NCBI GenBank assembly: GCA_036346225.1
Contig: JARFIW010001366.1
Coordinates: 434,001 to 498,000, forward strand
Length of the DNA stretch: 64,000 nt
Direction: 5' to 3'
DNA from: Platerodrilus igneus
Lineage: Eukaryota > Arthropoda > Insecta > Coleoptera > Lycidae
The position numbers and the translations under genes were made by a program. Shown here in pieces: positions 1 through 9,959 of this stretch (the first letter of the stretch is position 1; each line of letters starts with the position of its first letter). Below the pieces are notes generated by a model. That model ran no database searches, was not told the DNA's origin, and saw nothing but the letters and a program-made list of their open reading frames with translations.

Positions 1-130
1 TTCACTTGATCCAACTATATAATCAGAATCACTGTTGACTAGCAAATCCGAATGACAGGTGTCCGATACGTTTTTCGAGAAAATATTATACTTTCAGTTA
101 CATATTATGTAAATTAATGTAACATGAGTT

Positions 131-680
131 TGCTCTGTGAGTGTGTGTGTGTGTATGTGTGTGAGTGTGTGGGTGTGTGTGTGATTGTGCATGTGTGTGT
201 GTATGTGAGGTGTGTGTGAGTGTGTGGGTGTGAGTGTGTGATTGTGTATAGTGTATGTATGTGAGGTGTGTGTGTTGTGTGTGTGCGTGTTGTGTGTGTA
301 TATGTGTGTTGTGTGTGTGTGTGTGTATGTGTGTGCTGTGTTGTGTTGTGTGTGTGTTTTGTGTATGTGTGTGTGTTTTGTGTTTGTATGTGCGTGTGTG
401 TGCGTGTGCAAATGCGCTCGCGAGTGCGCAGTTACGTGCGTGCGCGCTTGCGCGAGTGCGTACGCGCGCGCGTGCGTGTGAGTGAGTATGTGTTTGTTTG
501 AATGTGCGTACGTGCGTTCGTGCGTGCGTGCGGCGTGCGTGCGTACGTTCGTGCATGCGTGCATACGTGTGTGCGTGTGTAGCAATTGCGTGCGTGCGTG
601 CCTGCAGGCGTGTGTGTTTTTACATATGCGTGCGATCATATATGCATCAATGTGTGTGTATGTGTGCATTCCTGCGTGTT
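131..680. repeat. GT/GCGT-rich microsatellite
   Basis: Long alternating purine-pyrimidine tract: GTGT dominates up to about 400, then GCGT/GCGC variants to about 600. Every frame on both strands is open only because the repeat lacks stop codons, giving Cys/Val/Arg or His/Thr runs. Such tracts can adopt Z-DNA. Not coding. Confidence 0.95.
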
Positions 681-936
681 TTGTGAAGAGAGATGTACTA
701 TTCCATACAAAAGTAGTAAAGATAGCGACATGCATTTAATAATGTTCAGTTTAGCAAATTTTGTATACATAAAATAATTACACAACTTAAATGCCGGAGC
801 CTTTAAACAAAGAAGATAAATACCATTTGCTATCAAAATGTAAAATTTTGTTCCATATTGTGAACACGCCAAGATCCGTTTTCTTATAGCTTGTTTTTGC
901 CTTGTAGCCAAGTACGACCGTATATTGTGTCAAAAT

Positions 937-940
937 AATA

Positions 941-980
<40 letters not shown>
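937..980. repeat. (TA)n microsatellite
   Basis: Simple TA repeat abutting the SINE pair. A second, longer TA tract at about 1716-1779 closes the other side of the same pair. Confidence 0.9.
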
Positions 981-984
<4 letters not shown>

Positions 985-1035
985 GAGAAGAATAATCCAC
1001 ATTTGGAATGCAAATGAATGCTTAATATATATTAA

Positions 1036-1278
1036 TAGTTATTAAGATGAAATGAAAACCCAACTTTGTATTTAAAGTTGAATTACCATTTCAAATCGAA
1101 CTAGTAATTGAAAACCACTAAAAGAACGGCTACAGCAGGACTTGAACCTGCAACCTCTGATTTTCCGGATCAGTGCTCTAACCAATTGAGCTATCTAGCC
1201 TAATTGTTTAGATGATGTTATACTTAATACTACTGAAGCTTGGCTCTTGTTAAGGATTTTCAATTACGTCTTGCATTT
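1036..1278 (-). mobile_element. tRNA-derived SINE, minus copy (left arm of inverted pair)
   Basis: Reverse complement of 1471-1715 with few differences. It contains a tRNA-like segment on the minus strand (about 1128-1200) with A-box and B-box promoter sequences, flanked by body sequence shared with the plus copy. A non-tRNA tail block at 979-1058 is repeated directly at 1379-1458. The two arms are separated by about 190 bp, so a transcript across both would fold into a long hairpin. Confidence 0.75.
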
Positions 1279-1470
1279 AAGGGAATTGAATCTAGTTATA
1301 TACATAATTCATGTACTAATACTTGATCATCCCATTTTTGCAACGTTCGGAATAATACAACAATGTAATTATATTATTATTAATAGAGAAGAATAATCCA
1401 CAGTTGGAATGCAAATGAATGCTTAATATATATTAATAGTTATTAAGATGAAATGAAATGAAATGAAATG

Positions 1471-1711
1471 AAATGCAAGACGTAATTGAAAAATCGTTAA
1501 CAAGAGCCAAGCTTCAGTAGTATTAAGTATAACATCATCTAAACAATTAGGCTAGATAGCTCAATTGGTTAGAGCACTGATCCGGAAAATCAGAGGTTGC
1601 AGGTTCAAGTCCTGCTGTAGCCGTTCTTTTAGTGTTTTTCAATTACTAGTTCGATTTGAAATGGTAATTCAACTTTAAATACAAAGTTGGGTTTTCATTT
1701 CATCTTAATAA

Positions 1712-1715
<4 letters not shown>
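1471..1715 (+). mobile_element. tRNA-derived SINE, plus copy
   Basis: The tRNA-like head lies at 1550-1623. It has an acceptor stem with one mismatch, D arm, five-base anticodon stem (1577-1581 with 1589-1593), short variable loop and T arm with TTCAAGT. By position the anticodon would be GGA (1584-1586), but base 33 is C instead of the near-universal T and there is no long serine-type arm. It therefore reads as a tRNA-derived RNA polymerase III head of a SINE rather than a working tRNA. The body downstream (to 1715) recurs at 5329-5445. Confidence 0.7.
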
Positions 1716-1779
<64 letters not shown>

Positions 1780-1780
<1 letters not shown>

Positions 1781-2199
1781 CTCACTTGTTTAACAGTTTA
1801 TTTATTATATAGTAATTTTTTTAATTTTATACTAATTAACTAATTACTTAACAACAATTGGGGCCAGGCAGCAACACAAAAAACAAAATACTTATTCTAT
1901 CTTTAGTTAACACAAAAAATGTTCGAATTCTGTGCCAACTAAATATTGAGACAGTGAAAAGTAACTTTTTCAAATGAAACAAGATAAAAACAGTAGGCTG
2001 TCAAAACAATGAAGAGCGAAACGTCAAATAAATTCGCAATACTTTTCCTACCGTATTGAGCGGATCGTTGTGTTTATTAAACAAAATGGTGCGTGGTATT
2101 TCTACAAATTCAAAAATGCGTGAGCTAGTGCTTAAAAGTTATAACCCAAACCTTATTTAGGTAATTGGATGTTACAGATGCTATGCTCTAGACTCTACT
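1780..2199. other. gene-free AT-rich stretch
   Basis: AT-rich sequence with no coherent reading frame, repeat or RNA gene that I can recognise. Confidence 0.6.
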
Positions 2200-2511
2200 C
2201 TAAGCGGTAGAAAGCATGGTTAAGGGGTGGAAATTGAGATTAAAGAAATTAACAAAATATTGAACGCTACTACATTCAGAAAAAGGGGAATGTTGAAACG
2301 GTTTGTTTTGTAAATTTCTAAATTTGTCATTATTTATGTAATTTAATATTATTTCCGTGCTCAGATCTTCATGGTCTGTAATACCTTTTATGTTGGCTAA
2401 ATTGATAACTTCAATTTGGAGGTGGTTGATAAGAACCTGTCCGCGAAGCCATGGTTCTTCTTTCAACGAACGCCGCTTTGACAAGCAGTCTTTTAATGTA
2501 TCCATCTTCAT
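2200..2511 (-). CDS. unrecognised open frame, possibly retroelement gag start
   Basis: A 103-residue frame starting with Met-Lys-Met-Asp, Lys/Arg-rich over residues 1-25. I do not recognise a domain. Upstream on the same strand (about 2512-2600) is sequence with an AATAAA-like signal, loosely like an LTR end followed by a leader, which would fit the first residues of a gag protein. This is inference from position and composition only. It could equally be a chance frame. Confidence 0.25.
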   Translation of the reverse strand: MKMDTLKDCLSKRRSLKEEPWLRGQVLINHLQIEVINLANIKGITDHEDLSTEIILNYINNDKFRNLQNKPFQHSPFSECSSVQYFVNFFNLNFHPLTMLSTA

Positions 2512-4433
2512 CTCGCCTTATAGCAGTTTTGGATGTATTAAATAATATATTTGTGGAGTAGATTTTGGTATTACAGTGGTTTATACGTTTATTTTTCTAC
2601 TCACAATACCGCCTTGCGGATATTTCCTGCTTTTACTTATATTAGAATCTTGTATTGTCTGAATATCAAAGTTGCTCTTTGTTAGCTATTAATACATTAA
2701 AACCCACTTCTGTGGGTCCTTAAACTTGGTATTAAGCCTGGTCCTGAATCTTGGTTATAATCTTGGTATTAATCTTGTTTCATGTAAACAGATCCTTATA
2801 TCAGCCCGTGGATGTGTAACGGGCATTTTTAATAGTTTAACCTTTTTACACTACTCAATTGGTAAACACATTTCTGCAACTACTATCTCTATGTTTTTAT
2901 ATTTATTAACTCGTTGGCGAATGCGTCGTATTATAATAAGTGGATCGCTGTTTGTATAAAGTAAATACTTTCGAATAGTTTTCATATTGTATGCAATTTA
3001 ACTCGCGTGTATTAATTAAAGATAGATAAATTGAAGCTTGATTCTCATTAATAAATAAATTCCAACTTATCGGAAACGATAAACAACCTGTAATTAATTA
3101 TTAGATACGATTGTGACATTCACGTTTTGGATGTTCCTTATGTTATTAACGAGTCTAGATAAGAGTCGATACGCGGTTGGTATAATAACGATTTTATATC
3201 TACAGATGAAGAGTTCTAGTTTGTCTTTTTGTTACTATATGTTAATTACGTTACGTTGTTAGTTTCGTGCTTGGTTTTCTATATATTAATTACGTGAAAG
3301 GTACTGTTTGCTTTTACTTTTGAAGAGAGTGTGGAAAAACGCGATGTTGTTTGTTGAAGCCACGCTCGTTTTTCACTAAATAAACTGTGATAAAATACAA
3401 AGAACGGTATATAATTTGTTATAAAATGCTTATAATGTGTATTTAAAGTGGTTTTGTGTATTAGTAATATTTACTCGTTCGGGGTAACCAATGTGAAATC
3501 TGCAAAATCGCTCTTTTTATTGTGAACCTATCTTCATTTTTACGAGGTCGTTCTAAATGTCTATGTGGTTGGCGCGGAGTTTGAATTGGTAATCATAACC
3601 TATTCAAGTATATTCCTAGGTGGTTAATTCTTGTATAATGTTGGACGAAGAACTAAATTCCGTGATCACTGTTGCTCCTACAGAGGTAGAAAGAGCTCCC
3701 GATCTTATTCAAATTCTGACGCGTGATAATGTCTGCTGCTAACACCGGTGAAATACGTAGGTGTGATTAGGGTAACGTGTGATAAGTTCCATCAACACCC
3801 TCCCAGTAAAGGGTGAAGTGCTTCGCTAGTGCAGGACCTCGTGAATCCCACACTTCAAATGCAAGGAAGCGTTCCTGAAGGACTTTCTGTAAGTTGAACT
3901 ATTTCCTACTTGTTTTTACTTTAAATACCTGTCCGTTGCTTTGCCATACCTTTGGCGTTCTGAGACCTTATACCATAGACTTGCATGCTATTTTAAATAA
4001 AAGAAAAAAAAATAGAAAAATCAATACTACTGGACTACTCATATTAATGGTGTTTACCTATTTATATTTTGTTAAAATTTTATCTGCTTTATGTCTAATT
4101 GGTGTTTGAGGAAACGTTTCTGCTACTCCCCAATATTACCTCACTTTGTACTAAAAATTTTTGTATTGCTTTTACCGTTGTTATATTATATAGTTTATCT
4201 AAACAGTTTCTTTTTTTTTACATTCTACAAAGTACTGAATAATTTAGACTTTTCATTACGGCTATACTTATTCTTTTTTTTTCAGGTTTGCTTAACTATT
4301 TTTCTTGCAGGTATTGTTACTAACTCCTTACCGCCGCATACATCATAGGTCAGTCTGCTTTCTACAACCCCCCCTACTCTCCGATTGAGCCGGGTCATTT
4401 CTTTGGCTTTCTTTGTGTTACGTAGCATAAATT
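2512..4433. other. mostly gene-free stretch with possible LTR relics
   Basis: AT-rich with no long frame. It holds a short hairpin at about 2702-2716 (CCCAC-TTCT-GTGGG) and the small frame at 3638-3742 described separately. The right edge meets a primer-binding-site-like motif at 4434, so part of it may be a decayed LTR. LTR boundaries cannot be set by eye. Confidence 0.45.
3638..3742 (+). CDS. small acidic open frame, unrecognised
   Basis: ATG-initiated 34-residue frame with a coding-like composition (acidic N-terminus, then hydrophobic and charged residues). It could be the N-terminal stub of a retroelement gag gene, since LTR-like sequence surrounds it, but no motif proves this. Confidence 0.2.
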   Translation: MLDEELNSVITVAPTEVERAPDLIQILTRDNVCC

Positions 4434-4448
4434 TGGCGCCCAACGTGG
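4434..4448 (+). promoter_or_regulatory. LTR primer-binding-site-like motif
   Basis: TGGCGCCCAACGTGG is of the form that follows the 5' LTR of many insect Gypsy-class elements (TGGC-A/G-CCCA-ACGTG). No gag, pol or env reading frame follows, so at most this marks a relic LTR ending near 4430. A related motif is seen at 61193-61210 on the minus strand. Confidence 0.45.
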
Positions 4449-5325
4449 CTGCCACGAAAAAAAAACGTAACAGATGCTCCTTGTGAGCTCATTTCAATTC
4501 TGTACTAATCATCCGTTTGGATTCCCGTCTAAATTCAATATTAAATATTACTTCATTCAGTGGCTTATGTACTGAAGACTCGTTGGAAGCGGAAAGCATT
4601 GATTTATGATCCAAACTCCAGGTTGTATACTTAGAAGTTAGTGATACCTATTGCTGTATTTATTGTATGTAGTTTGTAGCGGCTCAATAAATAAATTTTA
4701 GCTTGTTGAGTCAAATATTCTTCAATTTGTAAACACTGACAAGTATATTAAATACGTTTTTTTTACTAAATGTATTTGATTTAAATCAGATACCAGTTTC
4801 GAATTCATAGAATAAACCTTTGCATTTTTGAACGAATTAAGAATACGTTGTTTTGATGCATGAGTTGAGTATGAATTAATTTAAAATATATCGAAAATCA
4901 AAAACTCTACAGAGATTAACCAAGAGTACCTTTTTTGTGGCAAATTGTATGAGAAATAATTATGGTTTTAATTTCGATGAAATACTTGGCGTGCAAAAGG
5001 TATAAGTCAGAATTGTTTGATAACCCCCTTATTCTACACCAATGGATTATTCTATTTTATCGAAATAAAGTGTAATAATTCGTAGTAGCAAACAACGAAC
5101 GTGTACCTATTTTCAAGTTAAAGTCTCTACCCTAAATGAAAATATTCTATAAATCATGATTTTTTAATATCACTTCATCACCTTGTATAATGCAAACGGG
5201 TGGGTTTACAGAAAACTATTATCTAACTTTTCTTGATAACTCGCCAACCTCTATATATTCCCCAATTTGCGTTACTTTATTCTGAAACACCCTGTGTATG
5301 GTATAAAAGCATGGTCCCACAAAAA
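4449..5325. other. gene-free stretch
   Basis: AT-rich, with no frame longer than chance and no recognised repeat. It follows the primer-binding-site-like motif and may be decayed retroelement interior. Confidence 0.5.
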
Positions 5326-5328
5326 CAA

Positions 5329-5445
5329 AGATACAGGTTCAAGTCCTGTCATAAACCTTATATTTTGCATCTTTCAATTACTAGCCCGATTTGAAATGAT
5401 CATTTGGACTATGTATAAAGGTCTATGTTATTATTTCACCTTATT
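5329..5445 (+). mobile_element. truncated SINE copy
   Basis: Shares the T-arm (AGGTTCAAGTCCTG) and the downstream body (TTTCAATTACTAG then CGATTTGAAATG) with the SINE at 1471-1715. The 5' half of the tRNA-like head is scrambled or missing. It shows that the unit at 1.0-1.7 kb is a dispersed family and not a single-copy tRNA locus. Confidence 0.65.
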
Positions 5446-5577
5446 AACTGTAATACGTTAGAATTTATCAACTTACCTTGTGTAAATAACTACCTTCTTT
5501 TAATAACTAATAGTTATATATTTCTGTGAGGTTTAAGCTCTAACTACTCCAGCTTTACTCTCTAAAACGTGCTCCAC

Positions 5578-5665
5578 AAATTGGGTGCCTAATACTGTGA
5601 GGTTAGCTCTGGAACGTCTCTGGAATCATTCCCTTAGAATTGGGTGCCAAAATACTGTGAAGTTT
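5578..5665 (-). repeat. 59-bp direct repeat with primer-binding-site-like cores
   Basis: Two copies of a block whose minus strand reads TAGGCACCCAA (5581-5591) and TTGGCACCCA (5641-5650), each followed on the plus strand by AATACTGTGA. TGGCACCC is a plausible LTR primer-binding core on the minus strand, which would put an LTR to the right. No coding sequence supports this. Confidence 0.35.
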
Positions 5666-5669
5666 ACTC

Positions 5670-7680
5670 GAATCTTGCCCTCGGCTGTTCCTAATAATTC
5701 CGCTGCTGCTTTTTACCTAATTTCCTAAATAATATTGTTGACACCTACCTGTTACATCCAAAAACTTCCTCTCAATATTCTCATGCTGAAACCTAAATAG
5801 ACTTTCACACCAATCACACACTCAAAAATAACTCAATTGACCAAATATATCACACTATTTAAATTAGATCCATAGTACATTTTAAAACACCATTCCTTTA
5901 GGTACATCCATAAAGGTCAATAAATTTATAACAATATTCATGCAAATTGATAACCCCTTAAACACATATATTTTTATTTAAAGTAAGAGGGCGTTCCTCA
6001 TACCTTACGTTACGCTTTTGGTCTTAGCATGAGCTCATAATAAAGCTTTACAACTGTGCATATAAATTTCCTGCACTAACAAATATCAATAAGCCCTCTA
6101 TACCTCTTTACAACATTTGGTTTTCTGTAAAATAATTAATTATTTTCAAGATCAATTTTCTTTTAAAGTCCTATAAATCTGTTCAGAAATATCAAATAAT
6201 ATTAAAACGCATCAAATTCAAATCCAAATAATCACAAACATCATAAAAATATTAACCACTCAATGTTTTATTCTATTGCCTACCTGGTTTTTAACTTCTA
6301 AGTGTGCTCCACCATGTAGCTCCTTAAAGATGCTGCCGCCTAGTAGACACCCAGTCCATCAGCTAACTCTCTGGTCCAATTACCATATCTGCCATGCATA
6401 CCACTGTTTACAATTTCCACTCCAAAATTCCAATCTCCAAACTTAACTCTTATTATTCAAACATCGCTTTTTTGTATCATCCAAACACTTTCAAACTTTA
6501 ATTTTCATGCATTTCAATACCAAACTTAACAAGCCTTGTACTTACGCATCACTTTAACGTTTTACCACAAAGATGCTTTATTAGCTTCTACATAGCATTT
6601 TATTGACTTGCACTAGTTCACTTGAAAGTAACTATTATCCGCAATGCTGGATGAAATCAGACCGAAAAACAAAGTGAGCCTGGCACCCCTCTATCAGTGA
6701 TTAAATAAGTAAAATTTGCCCCCCCCCTGTTTTAAATTGGCACTTACACTTGTATACCCGTTCCTAAAATTCTAGAAAATCTTTTCTAACCGCTCGTTGC
6801 TTCAGCAAAAAATCCCTAAAGAACCTCAGATTCTTGTAAATTTTCATAACGAACATAACAATACTCGGTAAATCGCTTCAAACCGTCATTCCGTTGTTCG
6901 AATTTAGCCTCAACATCTTTATATGTCAACGCCTCCAACTTGAATAAACATCTTTCATCTCCCTTGTACCTATAGCTTTATCTCACACCTACGCTTCCAC
7001 CAGCTGGATCTCTGCCCTTCTTGTACAATTCACACAAATCACCTTGCCTGGCTCCATTCTCCCACTTTTTAACAGACTCGTGTTTGCTTTTAAATATCCT
7101 TGAAATTATCGATTTTATTTAAGTCTTTCAAATATACTGCCTCCTGAATTAAGTATACGCATCCCTCTTGCACTCAATACACTTTTATTGTGTCTTGGTC
7201 TTTTGTTGGTTTTTCACTATACTACATCCAAGACTGAAATCAATATTTTAACCACAAACCCGCGTCTACATTAATCTCAACGGCTGTTCTTTTCCAATAA
7301 CCCATTAAAGTTTGTTTGTTGCCAAGCTTACCGAGAACTATTATCTCCCCTCGTTGTTTTGTTTAAACGTGTCGGATGTTACATTTGAAAACAGAAATGT
7401 TGCTTCAACACCTGTTCCACGCTTTTAGACTTTTATATAATCACTTTACTACAAATTTAAATACGTTAGAATGATTTTAACCCAATTATTATTTATTCTG
7501 CTCTATGTTTATACAAATATAATGTTACATTATCCTTGACTAAATTGCATTGATCCTGCATTACTGTACACTACTTAAGTTAAACAAAAATAATTTGTTA
7601 AAAATATTCCAACCACCTAATTAAATAAATTTGTTTTTCCTTATTCAAAAGCTCTCAACCCATAAGTTCACTTATGCCAT
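5670..7680. other. gene-free stretch
   Basis: About 2 kb with no recognisable gene. Pyrimidine-rich plus strand, several AT-rich blocks and a C run near 6720. It could contain a degraded minus-strand LTR to the right of the primer-binding-like repeat, but I cannot place its ends. Confidence 0.45.
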
Positions 7681-7682
7681 TA

Positions 7683-7757
7683 TATATATCAATGACTCTT
7701 ATTTACACAATTATATATATATATATAATTGTGTAAATAAGAGTCATTGATATATAT
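7683..7757. repeat. long AT-rich palindrome
   Basis: Nearly perfect inverted repeat centred near 7720. The left arm contains CAATGACTCTTATTTACACA and the right arm its exact reverse complement, joined by alternating TA. It could extrude as a cruciform and would fold as a stable hairpin RNA. It lies about 230 bp upstream of the hammerhead motif, and a related TCAATG-CTCTTATT word recurs near 8105, so both may belong to one small element. Confidence 0.85.
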
Positions 7758-7983
7758 AATATATATTGATATATATAATATATATAATGGCAAAGGCCAT
7801 TTATAGTCATTTATAAAACTTATTATGTAGTTTTGATTCAATTCTGTACTTCCACACTTTAGTAGTGTTGGTGTTTTATCACCTGATGGCGGTTTTATTT
7901 ACTTTTGCCATAGTACAGTGATTGTTTCGAAATTATATAGTTATAATAGCTTCTATTACTTCATAGGGTTCTTGGGAACTATT

Positions 7984-8025
7984 CCACTCTGATGAGGCTA
8001 ACAAACCGAAACCATTGGTCAGTGG
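7984..8025 (+). ncRNA. hammerhead ribozyme (type I-like)
   Basis: All invariant core residues are present in order. Stem I strand CCACT (7984-7988) is followed by CTGATGA (7989-7995), then short stem II (7996-8007, GG/CC plus T-A with one C-A mismatch). Next come GAA (8008-8010) and stem III ACC-ATT-GGT (8011-8019), then cleavage base C (8020) and stem I partner AGTGG (8021-8025). Cleavage is expected after 8020. Stem I extends through an internal loop to an outer 13-bp helix (TTACTTCATAGGG with CCCTATGAAGTAA). Animal hammerheads with tiny stem III are known from Penelope-like elements and retrozymes, where they process repeat RNAs. No reverse transcriptase is seen nearby. Confidence 0.8.
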
Positions 8026-8049
8026 ATGTTTCCTCCCCTATGAAGTAAT

Positions 8050-8149
8050 AAAGCTAATGTTTTGTTAATGGCTATATAACTACCAGCCCGATTTGTATTT
8101 GTCAATGTCTCTTATTATTTTCATAAGGGTTTGTTTACAGATACATCTT

Positions 8150-8193
<44 letters not shown>

Positions 8194-9850
8194 GCTATGA
8201 TAAGAAGGTAGTTTAAGGATAGATTAAGTTATGGGGGTCGTAGAATAAATGTAAATAATTTTATCGTTAAGAAAAACAAATCATTCCACCAATTATAGGA
8301 GTAAATCGACTATTTTACAAAAGGTCAATAGCTAGCACACTGTATATAAATTATATTTAATTTAATGCATAAGAAAAAGGCTTATTTTCAATAATTAGAA
8401 AATAATTTGCTAAAATAAGAATGTGTACGTCGTACAATATATTTTGGGTTAAATTTATAAGTTTAAAATTAAATAGAAACAAGTAAAAGATAAGGCTCTA
8501 AACGCAACAAATTGCTTCAATATAAACACATTATCAAGAAAAATAGATAAACTGCATTCTAGATATTTAATAATTTCGTCAAAAATGTGAACGCATGAAT
8601 AAGTAAACGCATTCTAATACGTCATTATTAGAAAATGAATACCTGACTAGGAATTATATTTACATGAAAATCCAACATATTTCAAATAACAAACAATAGA
8701 TAACAAGCGGTTTGTTATACGATGGGCCTTGAACTATAAACGACACAAATATTAAATACGTGTCAAAATTGCAATGGATATTTGAAAATTCTAAAAAGAT
8801 GCTATGATATATTGAATGTCGACGTTCGGAATTGAATGAAAGTACAACAATTAAAACCAGGAAATTTGAGAAACCCCAAGGTTCTACAGAGATAGGTGGA
8901 AATTACAAACGTTTATCAATAAACAGGCGATGCGCGCCAATTGGAGCGTTGGACGGTGGAACTTATAAGTAGGATACAAAACTAGAAAATAGACAGTATA
9001 TCTTCAACAAAAGCACGAATAAAGTCGATTTAAAGTGAAAATTAATTACCAGTAATAATTAGTGAAAGTAAATAATTTATTAAATTTAAAAGTGCCAATA
9101 TGTGTATTGAAGAATATGCCATTTTTACGCATAAAACGTAAGCTAAACTATTAATTGTATTTTATTTTAAATATTTAACAAATTTAGGGCTTCGAATAAA
9201 CATCCAAGACAAGTAAACGGTTTCTAGTACACATCCAAGTAAACGTATTCGAATGAAGATGCAAGTAAACGTATTTGAATAAATAAAGTGAAAGGTGTCC
9301 GTCTGGATAAATACTCTAAAGGAATATTTAACTGTACGTCTGAAATTACGTGAAGATACTCAAAGTTACTTCAGAAATCCAAGGGGAAGAATACAACCGA
9401 CCAATAATCCATTATTCTAGTAAATCAAGTGAAGCAGGTCAAGCCGTAACAATCAAGGGGTGCTAACCACAGACACTCAGAGGCAATTTCAGTGACGAGC
9501 AAGAAAAACGCAGGTTAGAGATCTTAAAATTTTATTAGTTAAAAACTGTTTCAATTTTAATATTTGCTAAATATTATGTATCTGTAAGAGTCAACAAAAA
9601 GGTCATTTGAGAATTTGAAAATAGGGTAAGCATCTTTGAACGTCGAAAGGTACTTTAGAGTAATTACAAAGATATTTTTGCTGGCTCTCAGGAAAATTAA
9701 ATTTGGTGAATGTTAATAATTTTCTCAGGGGCTAATTTTTGAATTGACATAGAACTGTACATATTATTAATCATTATACTGTATAATTTATGACTGTTTT
9801 ATTTCAATTATTTCAACAGATAGAAAGTAAGGGGCATTTCGTAGCAATTT
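8050..9850. other. gene-free stretch, LTR-like in part
   Basis: No gene. There is a TA microsatellite at 8155-8191 and direct repeats of an AAGTAAACG-TATTCGAAT-type word at about 8600 and 9200-9280. A promoter-like CTTATAAGTAGG near 8962-8975 precedes the primer-binding-like motif at 9854. Together these hint at a decayed LTR, without provable ends. Confidence 0.4.
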
Positions 9851-9950
9851 TAATGGCACCCATCGTAGGGGCTTAAATCCTAGAAAGGCTATTTCGTAGC
9901 AATGTTAAGGGCACACCAACGTAGAGGCTATATTATAAAAATAGCAATAA
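9838..9950 (+). repeat. 55-bp tandem duplication with primer-binding-site-like motif
   Basis: Two diverged copies of a unit containing ATTTCGTAGCAAT, then GGCAC-CC-A, CGTAG and GGGC. The first copy reads TGGCACCCATCGTAGGGGC (9854-9872), close in form to Gypsy-class primer-binding sites. Confidence 0.5.
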
Positions 9951-9959
9951 TAATTGATG

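Noticed and set aside
94..777. Many overlapping open frames of His/Thr or Cys/Val residues
   Set aside because: They are translations of a GT-rich microsatellite; all six frames lack stops for compositional reasons.
1128..1623. Functional tRNA genes on both strands
   Set aside because: The anticodon loop lacks T33, the acceptor stem has a mismatch, and the unit is part of a larger dispersed repeat with a third truncated copy at 5.3 kb. A SINE is the better reading.
2702..2716. CCCAC-TTCT-GTGGG hairpin as a bacterial-type terminator
   Set aside because: The setting is eukaryotic and there is no gene upstream.
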